DNA of 6,892 nucleotides from Bacteroidota bacterium (GCA_947468985.1 CANINJ010000104.1:1-6892); one strand, 5' to 3'; positions 1 to 6,892 are shown, counted from the first letter of the stretch. Notes: generated by a model from the letters alone, not told the origin. Made by a program: numbers and translations.

Positions 1-1495
1 CATTTTTTCCTTTTGTAGGAGATTGATACGTTACAAACTTATTTGTTTTTAATAATTTATCATCTAATTTCAATCGGAAAACTCCTTTGTATTCATGGCT
101 TACATAAACATCTAAAGAATTAGTGATTTCAAAATACCGTGATGAATAGTCAAATCCAGAAATTTTATTTCTGAAAACCCATTGGTTATTTACCTTTTCT
201 AAAACAGAAATACCGTAATAATTCCCTTGTAAAAGCAGGTTATTATGATTTGGAACAGTGGAGAATTTCCAAGTTCCCGATTGAGAAAATATTAGCTTTG
301 CATTTCCATTTTCAACTATAAAAGTCCCTGAATCGTGACCACAAAAAAGCGTTCCTCCATTTTCATATAAAGACCAAACCTGTCCTTTTGTTCCGCTTAC
401 AAATTGAAATTCGTCATTTGTGCCAAAGTTTTTAAAGAATAAACCTTGGTTGGTTCCAATATATAATTTTCCGTTATGAGAAACAGAGGCATAAACCGTT
501 CCTAACATTCCTGTATTATCAGAAAAACTTTTAACTGGAGATTGAATATTGATACAATTTATACCATTGTCTAAACCAATCCATAAATTTTTATCTGAGT
601 CTTCAAACAAAGACAAAACGGTATTATTGCTTAAGCCTTTATTTTGAGTGATATGATATTTAACTTTTCCCTCTTTTGATAAAATATAAATTCCATTGGA
701 AACGGTTCCCAAAGCAAAACTACCATCGGATAAAATTTTACTACTGTAAATAGTATTTGAAGTAATCGCTGAATCTGCATCGATAGAAGATTTCGATACA
801 TTTTCACCTATTAATTTAAAAAGACCGTTGGATTGTGTTTGAATTAGTAAGCCTTCATTAGTAGAAAACACAGAAACTATTCTATTATTTTTAAAAATTG
901 GATTATTACAAATTAATTTGCTTTTTCCGTTTTCAATTTCATAAAGTCCTTCATTTATGGTTTGAAAATAGATCGAATTGTTTGTTCTAAACGATTTTAC
1001 AATGCCATTTTTAGGAGTTATAATGTTGAATTTTCCAGTTTTGGTATCATAAATAAATATCTTATTTAGAGATTGAAAAATAACCCATTGATCATAATTT
1101 AGAATATTCCAAAATTGTTCGTCGTCTTGAATTTTACTTTTTAAAGATTTACTTAGCGATGTGTATTGTAATTGTCCATTAGATTGTCGAACCCAATAGC
1201 CAAATTCCATATAGCAACCTGTATAAATTTTATTGTCAATTACTTTTACAGAACGAATAATTGTTTCATTTGGAGATGGATATAAAGTCCAATTTGAGCC
1301 ATTATATTCCAAAAGCCCTTCGTTATTAGCAAAGAAAATAAAGTTGTTTTTATCCTGCGATATCATCCAATTTTGATTTCCTGCGCCATAAGTAGCTGGA
1401 CTGTATTTTACAATTGGCGGTAATTCCTGACAGAAAGAAAAAGTAGTGCTAATAAATAGTAGCACATATAGAAATTGTTTAAATTTAATTTTCAT
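1..1495 (-). CDS. Two-component-regulator-propeller sensor, probable LuxR-type regulator (N-terminal 498 residues; 3' part outside window)
   Basis: The reading frame is open from an ATG at 1493-1495 to the left edge, giving 498 residues without a stop. Residues 1-22 form a signal peptide (KIKFK basic start, hydrophobic FLYVLLFISTTFSF, cleavage probably near C22/Q23), so the following part is predicted to be periplasmic. It reads as a beta-propeller of the Reg_prop type. The opening blade has NWMISQDKNNFIFFANNEGLLEYNG-like spacing (residues 42-66), a later blade has NLWIGLDNGI (303-312), and further blades have KLYIGTNQGLF (343-353) and TLFCGHDSGTF (382-392). In flavobacteria such propellers usually continue into a Y_Y_Y domain, a membrane helix, a coiled coil and a LuxR-type helix-turn-helix, about 900-950 residues in all. 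A histidine-kinase hybrid ending is also possible, because the output domain is not visible here. The neighbouring glycan-binding-like protein suggests a role in sensing polysaccharide breakdown products, which is inference. The ATG was chosen because it directly precedes the signal peptide and follows a plausible promoter. Confidence 0.82.
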   Translation of the reverse strand, partial: MKIKFKQFLYVLLFISTTFSFCQELPPIVKYSPATYGAGNQNWMISQDKNNFIFFANNEGLLEYNGSNWTLYPSPNETIIRSVKVIDNKIYTGCYMEFGYWVRQSNGQLQYTSLSKSLKSKIQDDEQFWNILNYDQWVIFQSLNKIFIYDTKTGKFNIITPKNGIVKSFRTNNSIYFQTINEGLYEIENGKSKLICNNPIFKNNRIVSVFSTNEGLLIQTQSNGLFKLIGENVSKSSIDADSAITSNTIYSSKILSDGSFALGTVSNGIYILSKEGKVKYHITQNKGLSNNTVLSLFEDSDKNLWIGLDNGINCINIQSPVKSFSDNTGMLGTVYASVSHNGKLYIGTNQGLFFKNFGTNDEFQFVSGTKGQVWSLYENGGTLFCGHDSGTFIVENGNAKLIFSQSGTWKFSTVPNHNNLLLQGNYYGISVLEKVNNQWVFRNKISGFDYSSRYFEITNSLDVYVSHEYKGVFRLKLDDKLLKTNKFVTYQSPTKGKN

Positions 1496-1528
1496 TATTT
1501 AATACGAGGGTTAAGGGAAATTCAATTA

Positions 1529-1558
1529 TAAAGATAATAAAACAATTACAAATGACAA
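1529..1558 (-). promoter_or_regulatory. Candidate promoter of the propeller regulator gene
   Basis: On the minus strand a TTG (1556-1558) is followed after 19 bases by TATCTTTA (1529-1536). This matches seven of eight positions, counting the two free ones, of the Bacteroidota -7 box TAnnTTTG, and the spacing lies within the known 17-23 range. The start codon lies 33 bases beyond the box, which leaves a leader of roughly 25-30 bases. No Shine-Dalgarno sequence is seen, as expected for this phylum. It lies just downstream of the terminator of the 921-residue gene, which supports independent transcription. Confidence 0.5.
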
Positions 1559-1575
1559 ATTAATTGGTTGAAAGC

Positions 1576-1608
1576 AAAAAAAAACACGTTCTTTTCAGAA
1601 CGTGTTTT
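1576..1608 (-). terminator. Intrinsic terminator of the 921-residue secreted protein gene
   Basis: A perfect 12-bp inverted repeat (arms 1581-1592 and 1597-1608) encloses a 4-base loop. Read on the minus strand, the stem AAAACACGTTCT/AGAACGTGTTTT closes on a GAAA (GNRA-type) tetraloop and runs into nine consecutive T residues (1584 down to 1576). It begins 23 bases after the stop codon of the minus-strand CDS. On the plus strand no T-run follows the stem beyond its own last four bases, so it should act mainly on minus-strand transcripts. Confidence 0.9.
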
Positions 1609-1631
1609 AACATTAAAACTAAAATCTAAAC

Positions 1632-4397
1632 TTATTTTTTAACAATTCTTGAAGTTGATGAAACTCCACCAATCATTGTTTTTACAATATAAACTCCTGT
1701 TTGAAGGTTTGCAATATCTATAGTAACTGAATTACTATTAGGATATTTAGTTACTACTTCTTGTCCTAAAACATTAAATAAAGAAACGCTTTCAACTACT
1801 TCTTTTGCTTCAATTGTGAAAACTGAAGAAGTTGGATTTGGATACATTTTTACATTTGAAGTTGTAAAAGAAGAAAGTCCTAATATTGCTTCCCCGTAAC
1901 TTACATTATCAAAATAATAGGTTCCTTCAACTGTATTAACTACGGTTGCAAAATTAAAAAATATTGAAGCTTTATCGTAAATAAAAGTTGAATTAAATGC
2001 GGCTGTGACAGGCGTGGTAAAATCAAACATTAATGTTTCCCAACCAACCAGAGTTGTAATAACATCTTGCTCAACATAATGATTTACATCTGCGTGATCT
2101 TCAACTTTCAATCTTACTTTTATACCAGCTGCTGGTGTCCAAACTTTAACATACATTTTTTTATTAGTAGTAGTAAATGGAACTGCAGCACTGAATCCTA
2201 ATGTTCCAGCACCCATTGTAGTTCCTGCCCATCCTTGGGCACCCACCGGTTTTACTATTTTCATAACAGTATTACTAGAATCCGTAGGATCTACTACTTT
2301 AGTTGAAATATTACCTTCAAAATCTGTCATAGTAAAATCTGTGGTAGAACCCTCAAAGGTTACAGGCAAATTAATTTGAGTTAAAACTGGTCCAGTTGGA
2401 GCAATCAAACGAATTTCGTCAAATAAGAAAGTAAAGTTAGCACTTCCATCACCAACAGTGCCAAGGTCAAAAATAAATACTAATTTTTGGAATTGAACAG
2501 TAGTTGATACAGCTGAATAATTAAATGTTAATTCTTCCCAAGCATTTGCAACTGTACAAGTAGCTTCTCTTTCAAAAGCATCTGGACCATTTTCAACTTT
2601 CAATAATAATTTTGCACCCACTCTTGGAGAGTAAACTTTAACTTTAAAAATTTTATTTACAGAAAAATCAATAGGAGCTGCTAAAGTAAGATAACTACCT
2701 GCATAAACTTGACCTGCCCCTTTAACCATTTTTGCAACAGTTGCAGTTGTATTAATTCCTCCTGGACTTGGATTAACAATTTTAGTAGCTGCACCACCGT
2801 CAAAATCAGTAAAACCATAAGTTACAGTAGTAGATTCAAAATCTATTGGAAGTGATGGAGCTACAATAATAACTGTAGGAGGCACTAATCTAATTTCATC
2901 GAATAAGAAAGTAAAGTTAGCCGTACCATCTCCCATTGTTCCATTATCAAAAATGAAAACTAATTTTTGGTATGAATTAGCCGTTGGAATTAAACTATAA
3001 TCAAAAGATAATTCTTCCCAAGCATTTGCAACTGTACAAGTAGCTTCTGTTTGAAAAGCGATTCCTGCATTGGTTGAATTTTCAACTTTCAATAATAATT
3101 TAGCCCCAACTCTAGGAGAGTAAACTTTAACCTTAAAAATTTTATTTAAAGAAAAATCAATAGGAGCAGCTAACATTAAAGTACTTCCACCCCAAACATC
3201 ACCTGAATTTTTAACCATTTTAGCAACATTTGCTGTCATATTTATTCCTCCTGAATTAGGATTAGCAATTTTTGTAACTGCTCCACCACTAAAATCTACA
3301 AAAGAATAAGTCACAGTAGTAGATTCAAAATCTATTGGAAGTGACGGAGCAACTGAAGCATTTACAGGCTTCCAAAAATAAAAATTATCGATATAAATTG
3401 TAGAAGGTCCCGCTGGATCAATTAGCAATTGAGTAATCTTTGTTTTATTTAGTGTAGATCCAAAAGCTGACATATCAATATCAATGCTATTCCATGTACC
3501 AGTAACTGTTGTTCCTAAAGAAGCTATAGCATCGCCACCATTAACAGTATTAACAATTTTAACACTAATTGGATTATTATCTGGAGTCCAATAATCGATA
3601 TGCATTTTTTCCATAGTTGATAAATCAACACCATTTGCAGGATTTGTAACCATTCCTAAAAATTCACCCACTGATTTCCAAGTATCATTTCCTTGAATTT
3701 GTAAAGCAGTAAATGTAGTTTGTGACCAACCCGTTGGTAACTCAGCTAAAGTAACGTTGCTGTATGCATTGCTGAATATTGAAATTACATCAGTAGCTAC
3801 TCTTACAGGAGGTGTTGGAGCAGCAACAGTAGGCGCAGGAACGACTGGTGCTATTGCACTAAGACCTTTAAGATTTTTAATATAAAATATTCTTCCATCT
3901 GGTGAACCAAAGGTATTTGAAGCAATGTTCCAGTTAATGTGTAGAGCAAAATCAGAATAATCACCATTTGCAGGTACTTTACCATCTAAACTTTGGTTAA
4001 AAGTGAACGTTAAAGTTTGCCATCCAGATCCATTATGGGTAGCAGTTGTAACAGAATCTGGAGCTCCTGCAACACCACCTTGAGCTTTAGGGGCAATAGT
4101 TATAGCAGTAGTTGAATAAACATCTAACTGCATTGTCAATTGTGTTGCGGCAGTAAGTCTGTAATTTGTAGGCAAAATAACATCTAGACCTTGCCAAATC
4201 TCAGCTCCATTATTGGTTAATTTAAGCACTTGATCAGTACCTACTGGATCAGTAGCATACACGGCAGTTGCGCCTCCAAAAGTACCTTGGAAACCTGTAC
4301 CAGCAAAAGATTCTAATAAATTGTAGGTTTGTGCAGAGGTTTGATGAATTCCCATTATTAATGAGAATAAATAAATAATAAAAGTAATTTTTTTCAT
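1632..4397 (-). CDS. Secreted five-module carbohydrate-binding-like protein with T9SS type A sorting domain, no catalytic domain
   Basis: This is a complete 921-residue protein. Residues 1-22 are a signal peptide (MKKITFIIYLFSLIMG...TSA, cleavage before Q23). Five tandem beta-sandwich modules follow: A about 24-183, a Pro/Ala linker 184-198, B 199-347, C1 350-505, C2 513-665 and D 673-838. Four modules end in a strand typical of galactose-binding-like and CBM jelly rolls: IYIDNFYFW (334-342), FLFDEIRL (497-504 and 657-664) and YYFDNV (827-832). Module A ends in the weaker equivalent IFYIKNL (170-176). C1, C2 and D each begin with a (I/V)-x-FE strand. The C-terminus (843-921) is a T9SS type A sorting domain, so export by the Por secretion system to the cell surface or medium is expected. 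I see no glycoside hydrolase, lyase or protease motif. B resembles accessory modules known from flavobacterial beta-glucanases (from memory), so binding of glucan-type polysaccharide is a plausible but unproven role. The gene is monocistronic: it has its own promoter upstream and a strong terminator 23 bp after the stop. A different ligand or an adhesin role cannot be excluded. Confidence 0.88.
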   Translation of the reverse strand: MKKITFIIYLFSLIMGIHQTSAQTYNLLESFAGTGFQGTFGGATAVYATDPVGTDQVLKLTNNGAEIWQGLDVILPTNYRLTAATQLTMQLDVYSTTAITIAPKAQGGVAGAPDSVTTATHNGSGWQTLTFTFNQSLDGKVPANGDYSDFALHINWNIASNTFGSPDGRIFYIKNLKGLSAIAPVVPAPTVAAPTPPVRVATDVISIFSNAYSNVTLAELPTGWSQTTFTALQIQGNDTWKSVGEFLGMVTNPANGVDLSTMEKMHIDYWTPDNNPISVKIVNTVNGGDAIASLGTTVTGTWNSIDIDMSAFGSTLNKTKITQLLIDPAGPSTIYIDNFYFWKPVNASVAPSLPIDFESTTVTYSFVDFSGGAVTKIANPNSGGINMTANVAKMVKNSGDVWGGSTLMLAAPIDFSLNKIFKVKVYSPRVGAKLLLKVENSTNAGIAFQTEATCTVANAWEELSFDYSLIPTANSYQKLVFIFDNGTMGDGTANFTFLFDEIRLVPPTVIIVAPSLPIDFESTTVTYGFTDFDGGAATKIVNPSPGGINTTATVAKMVKGAGQVYAGSYLTLAAPIDFSVNKIFKVKVYSPRVGAKLLLKVENGPDAFEREATCTVANAWEELTFNYSAVSTTVQFQKLVFIFDLGTVGDGSANFTFLFDEIRLIAPTGPVLTQINLPVTFEGSTTDFTMTDFEGNISTKVVDPTDSSNTVMKIVKPVGAQGWAGTTMGAGTLGFSAAVPFTTTNKKMYVKVWTPAAGIKVRLKVEDHADVNHYVEQDVITTLVGWETLMFDFTTPVTAAFNSTFIYDKASIFFNFATVVNTVEGTYYFDNVSYGEAILGLSSFTTSNVKMYPNPTSSVFTIEAKEVVESVSLFNVLGQEVVTKYPNSNSVTIDIANLQTGVYIVKTMIGGVSSTSRIVKK
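1635..1871 (-). other. T9SS type A sorting domain (residues 843-921 of the secreted protein)
   Basis: The tail contains the standard landmarks of the type A C-terminal signal: KMYPNPTSSVFTIE (850-863), then SLFNVLGQEV (872-881), then IANLQTGVYIVK (895-906), ending in a basic IVKK. The YPNP turn, the LxxLxxGxY-like segment and the terminal lysines are the family hallmarks. The domain is normally cleaved during export, often with attachment of the cargo to surface lipopolysaccharide. Confidence 0.93.
2403..2861 (-). repeat. Internal duplicated module, copy C2 (residues 513-665)
   Basis: This is the second copy of the module described for C1, in direct orientation and joined to it by a short PPTVIIV linker. 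It lacks three residues present in C1 near the VEN segment, which shifts the DNA offset between copies from 489 to 480 bases. It holds the matching cysteine (C614). Differences concentrate in the presumed loops (for example SGDVWGGST in C1 against AGQVYAGSY in C2), while the framework strands are unchanged. This could mean altered ligand preference, which is inference. Confidence 0.93.
2883..3350 (-). repeat. Internal duplicated module, copy C1 (residues 350-505)
   Basis: This is the first copy of a duplicated module of about 155 residues. A hand alignment with copy C2 gives roughly three quarters identical residues, including shared blocks such as PSLPIDFESTTVTY, NKIFKVKVYSPRVGAKLLLK and EATCTVANAWEEL. 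C1 has three extra residues near 441-446. The DNA is also similar: bases 3009-3048 equal 2529-2568 exactly, 480 bases away. This copy carries one of the only two cysteines of the protein (C454). Confidence 0.93.
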
Positions 4398-4425
4398 AAT
4401 TGTTTTTTTAAAAAAAGTTAATAGC

Positions 4426-4433
4426 CAAATTTA
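4426..4433 (-). promoter_or_regulatory. -7 box of the secreted protein gene
   Basis: On the minus strand TAAATTTG is a perfect match to the Bacteroidota -7 consensus TAnnTTTG. It lies 28 bases upstream of the ATG, giving an inferred leader of about 20 bases. No TTG occurs 17-23 bases upstream. The nearest candidate is a TTC at a 22-base distance, and the first TTG (4463-4465) is too far at 29 bases. A good -7 with a poor -33 suggests dependence on an activator, which is inference. Confidence 0.6.
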
Positions 4434-4463
4434 AGTTTGTTGCTTTTTAAATGTTGAAAATGC

Positions 4464-4481
4464 AACTATATAAAAACTATA
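4464..4481. repeat. Direct repeat AACTATA-N4-AACTATA, candidate activator site
   Basis: Two identical 7-base copies, at 4464-4470 and 4475-4481, have an 11-base period, about one helical turn. They lie 30-48 bases upstream of the -7 box of the leftward gene, directly behind its weak -33 region, where a dimeric activator would bind the same face of the DNA. The DNA is AT-rich, so chance occurrence is a real alternative. Confidence 0.3.
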
Positions 4482-4750
4482 CATTATTAAAATAAAAAAA
4501 AAGAAGTAAATTATCAATATTGAAAGGCATTTATAGATATAGAAAGATTATATAATAACACCACTAATGTTAAGATTTATTTTAAATGTTGAGGCAATGT
4601 AATGGTAAGCTATTTCGATTTCGTAAATATTATTAAAAATATTATCAATATTAAGTCACAAAAAAGCGTCAAAAAGCAATAATTCTATAAAAATGATTAA
4701 TTTAATTAAATTATCAAATAAATATCATATCAATAAATAGTAATGAAAAT

Positions 4751-4769
4751 AACTGTCAAATCAACAGTT
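4751..4769. promoter_or_regulatory. Inverted repeat AACTGT-N7-ACAGTT upstream of uvrA, candidate operator
   Basis: Perfect 6-bp arms (4751-4756 and 4764-4769) flank a 7-base spacer, just upstream of the -33 TTG of the uvrA promoter. The core CTGT-N7-ACAG resembles the enterobacterial LexA box CTGT-N8-ACAG but is one base shorter. A stem this short without a T-run on either side is a poor terminator, so a protein-binding site is the likelier reading if it is functional. Confidence 0.35.
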
Positions 4770-4775
4770 TAACTT

Positions 4776-4813
4776 TTGTTGTAAGTTTCTCATATTATAA
4801 TTAATTATATTTG
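4776..4813 (+). promoter_or_regulatory. Candidate promoter of uvrA
   Basis: TATATTTG (4806-4813) matches the Bacteroidota -7 consensus TAnnTTTG perfectly. TTG trinucleotides occur at 4776-4778 and 4779-4781. The nearer one gives a 24-base spacer, one longer than the usual upper limit. The ATG of uvrA lies 19 bases after the box, so the leader should be only about 12-16 bases long. Confidence 0.6.
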
Positions 4814-4832
4814 CAGTCATTCAAAATTGGCT

Positions 4833-6892
4833 ATGATAAAACCTGACATTTCACAACTCGAACCAAAGAAAAATATTATAATTAAAGGCGCTCAAGTACA
4901 CAACTTGAAAAACCTTGATGTTGCTATTCCTCGCAATAAATTAGTGGTTATTACTGGATTGTCAGGTTCTGGGAAATCGAGTTTGGCTTTCGATACTTTG
5001 TATGCTGAAGGACAACGACGTTATGTTGAAAGTTTATCGTCTTATGCACGTCAATTTTTAGGTAGATTAGACAAACCAAAAGTAGAATATATCAAAGGAA
5101 TTGCCCCTGCCATTGCAATTGAACAAAAAGTAAATACTACCAATGCCCGTTCAACCGTAGGAACTTCAACGGAAATTTATGATTATTTAAAGCTCTTATT
5201 TGCTCGAATTGGTAAAACCTATTCTCCAATTTCCGGATTGGAAGTAAAGAAAAATACTGTGTCTGATGTAATAAATACAGTAAAGTCATTAGAAATGGAT
5301 AGCAAATGGCTTCTACTCGCTCCTATTCATTTAGAAAAAGGCCGAGCTTTAGAAGATAAATTAAAAGCACTATTACAACAAGGTTTTGCTAGGATTTTGG
5401 TTAAAAATGAGATGATTCGTTTGGACGAAATCGACGCACATTCTTTAGACAACAAAGAAGTTTTACTTATAATTGATAGAATTGTAATCAAAGACGAAGA
5501 AGATTTTTTCAATCGGCTTGGAGATGCGGTTCAAACTGCTTTTTATGAAGGCAAAGGAATTTGCTATTTACAAGAAGTTGCAACTGATAAACGTTTTAGT
5601 TTTAGTACTAATTTTGAATTGGATGGTATTTCGTTTTTAGAACCCAATGTTCATTTGTTCAGTTTTAATAATCCTTACGGTGCTTGTCCAGTTTGTGAAG
5701 GTTACGGAAGTGTAATTGGAATTGATGAAGAATTGGTAATCCCAAATACGGCTTTGTCAATTTATGAAAATGCAATATATGCGTGGCGTGGCGAAAGTAT
5801 GGGTTGGTATCGAGATGAATTGGTCAACAATGCCTATAAATTTGATTTTCCTATTCACAAACCCTATTACCAATTATCTGATGAAAATAAAGCTGTACTT
5901 TGGAATGGAAATACCTATTTCACAGGACTAACAAAATTCTTCAAAGAATTAGAAGATAAAAATTATAAAATTCAAAATCGGGTTATGTTATCTAGGTATC
6001 GCGGCAAAACAAAATGCCATTCTTGCAAAGGAAAACGCCTCCGAATTGAAGCTTCTTATATTAAAATTGGAGAAAAAACAGTTTCTGACTTGGTTGATTT
6101 ATCCATCAAAAAACTAGTGACTTTCTTTGAAAAATTAGAATTAAATGATTTTGATCAAAAGGTTGCAAAACGACTTTTGATAGAAATTAATGGTCGGTTA
6201 AAGTTTTTAGTTGATGTAGGATTGGAATATTTAACACTAAATAGAAATTCCGCAACATTATCTGGCGGAGAATCGCAACGCATCAATTTAGCAACTTCTT
6301 TGGGGAGTAGTTTGGTTGGATCTATGTATATTTTGGACGAACCAAGTATAGGATTACACCCAAAAGATACGGAAAGATTGATAAAAGTGCTGCTTTCACT
6401 TCGAGATTTGGGAAATACCGTAATCGTTGTTGAACACGATGAAGATATTATGAAAGCTGCCGATATGATTATCGATATTGGTCCTGAAGCAGGAACCCAC
6501 GGTGGAGAATTAGTTGCACAAGGAACATTTGCTGAAATTTTAAAATCTGACTCTTTAACGGCTAAATATTTGAATGGAAATTTAGAAATTGCAGTGCCTA
6601 GAATTCGAAGAAAATGGGGAACTTATATCGAAATTTTAGGTGCTCGTGAAAATAATTTGCAAAATGTAGATGTCAAATTTCCATTGGAAGTTTTAACAGT
6701 AATTACAGGGGTTTCAGGAAGTGGAAAAAGTACTTTGGTAAAGAAGATTTTGTTTCCTGCAATGCAAAAGAAATTAGATGGAATTGGAGAAAAAGCAGGA
6801 CAATTTACAGATATGCAAGGCTATTATCACAAGATTAGGCACATTGAATACGTAGATCAAAATCCAATTGGTAGAAGTTCCCGATCAAATCC
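4833..6892 (+). CDS. uvrA: UvrA, excinuclease ABC subunit A (N-terminal 686 codons; 3' end outside window)
   Basis: UvrA is the cytoplasmic ATPase that, with UvrB, finds bulky DNA lesions for nucleotide-excision repair. The first Walker A is GLSGSGKSS (42-50, K48), followed by the hallmark [20 protein letters not shown]. The UvrB-interacting region and insertion domain come next. A CPVC pair (285-288) sits in the conserved [15 protein letters not shown] block and a CHSC pair lies at 395-398. The ABC signature is LSGGESQRI (476-484), Walker B is [12 protein letters not shown] (498-509) and the H-loop is VVEHDED (532-538, H535). The second Walker A is GVSGSGKST (626-634, K632), and the window ends in the [13 protein letters not shown] block. 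Full UvrA is about 940 residues, so the second zinc finger and second signature are missing only because of the window edge. The partner CXXC normally found about 20 residues before C285 is absent. The ATG at 4833 lies just after a perfect -7 box. The gene is divergent from, and apparently unrelated to, the secreted-protein gene. Confidence 0.97.
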   Translation, partial: MIKPDISQLEPKKNIIIKGAQVHNLKNLDVAIPRNKLVVITGLSGSGKSSLAFDTLYAEGQRRYVESLSSYARQFLGRLDKPKVEYIKGIAPAIAIEQKVNTTNARSTVGTSTEIYDYLKLLFARIGKTYSPISGLEVKKNTVSDVINTVKSLEMDSKWLLLAPIHLEKGRALEDKLKALLQQGFARILVKNEMIRLDEIDAHSLDNKEVLLIIDRIVIKDEEDFFNRLGDAVQTAFYEGKGICYLQEVATDKRFSFSTNFELDGISFLEPNVHLFSFNNPYGACPVCEGYGSVIGIDEELVIPNTALSIYENAIYAWRGESMGWYRDELVNNAYKFDFPIHKPYYQLSDENKAVLWNGNTYFTGLTKFFKELEDKNYKIQNRVMLSRYRGKTKCHSCKGKRLRIEASYIKIGEKTVSDLVDLSIKKLVTFFEKLELNDFDQKVAKRLLIEINGRLKFLVDVGLEYLTLNRNSATLSGGESQRINLATSLGSSLVGSMYILDEPSIGLHPKDTERLIKVLLSLRDLGNTVIVVEHDEDIMKAADMIIDIGPEAGTHGGELVAQGTFAEILKSDSLTAKYLNGNLEIAVPRIRRKWGTYIEILGARENNLQNVDVKFPLEVLTVITGVSGSGKSTLVKKILFPAMQKKLDGIGEKAGQFTDMQGYYHKIRHIEYVDQNPIGRSSRSN

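Larger units (their letters stand above)
4398..4832. other. Divergent intergenic region, AT-rich, 435 bp
   Basis: This is the non-coding stretch between the start codons of the secreted protein (leftward) and uvrA (rightward). It holds a -7 box for each gene near its ends, a 7-bp direct repeat at 4464-4481 and a 6-bp inverted repeat at 4751-4769. The middle (about 4490-4740) is low-complexity A/T with runs of AATATTA-like sequence. I see no RNA gene, terminator or convincing small gene in it. The longest ATG frame I noted there on the plus strand is only 26 codons (4602-4682). Confidence 0.7.

Noticed and set aside
4453..4466. A GTTG-N6-CAAC inverted repeat near the promoter of the secreted protein gene.
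   Set aside because: Four-base arms are expected by chance, and it overlaps the better-supported direct repeat.
4602..4682. A 26-codon ATG frame on the plus strand in the divergent intergenic region.
   Set aside because: It is very short, has an A/T-driven composition (many Ile/Asn/Lys), no -7 box at a suitable distance and no recognisable family.
4490..4740. AATATTA-type repeats suggesting a replication origin or a small RNA.
   Set aside because: The sequence is simple AT-rich DNA without DnaA-box-like clusters, a stable GC-containing hairpin or a terminator.
5327..5512. A 61-codon open frame on the minus strand inside uvrA.
   Set aside because: It lies wholly antisense to well-conserved uvrA coding sequence, its translation is low-complexity (Ser/Lys/Ile rich) and no promoter is apparent, so it is a shadow frame.
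1..6892. Search for CRISPR arrays, tRNA or rRNA genes, insertion-sequence ends and phage genes.
   Set aside because: No regularly spaced repeats, tRNA-like cloverleaf, transposase motif or flanking target duplication was seen. The only long repeat is the in-frame module duplication.

Overview
The window looks like chromosomal DNA of a Bacteroidota member, most likely a Flavobacterium or a close relative. The evidence is strongly AT-rich DNA, a C-terminal type IX secretion (T9SS) type A sorting domain, promoter boxes of the Bacteroidota TAnnTTTG type with no Shine-Dalgarno sequences, and a periplasmic 'two-component regulator propeller' gene of the kind common in flavobacteria. The genus call is inference, since no ribosomal marker is present.

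Layout from left to right. (1) Positions 1-1495, minus strand: the first 498 residues of a secreted or periplasmic beta-propeller sensor, probably a LuxR-type regulator whose C-terminal half lies beyond the left edge. (2) Positions 1496-1631: a compact gap holding this gene's promoter and the intrinsic terminator of the next gene. (3) Positions 1632-4397, minus strand: a complete 921-residue secreted protein made of five tandem jelly-roll, carbohydrate-binding-like modules and a T9SS sorting tail, with no catalytic domain. Modules 3 and 4 are a visible internal duplication. (4) Positions 4398-4832: a 435-bp AT-rich divergent intergenic region with a promoter for each flanking gene and two short repeat structures that may be operators. 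(5) Positions 4833-6892, plus strand: the first 686 codons of uvrA, cut by the right edge.

How the genes work together. The two minus-strand genes fit the edge of a polysaccharide-use region: a surface or secreted glycan-binding protein next to a sensor regulator. They are separate transcription units, because a strong terminator and a new promoter lie between them. uvrA is a housekeeping nucleotide-excision-repair gene transcribed away from them, with no functional link that I can see. I found no CRISPR array, RNA gene, transposase or phage gene. Nothing here amounts to a clearly new biological system. The best leads are the catalysis-free multi-module protein, its recent module duplication, the two candidate operators in the divergent region, and an incomplete first zinc module in UvrA.
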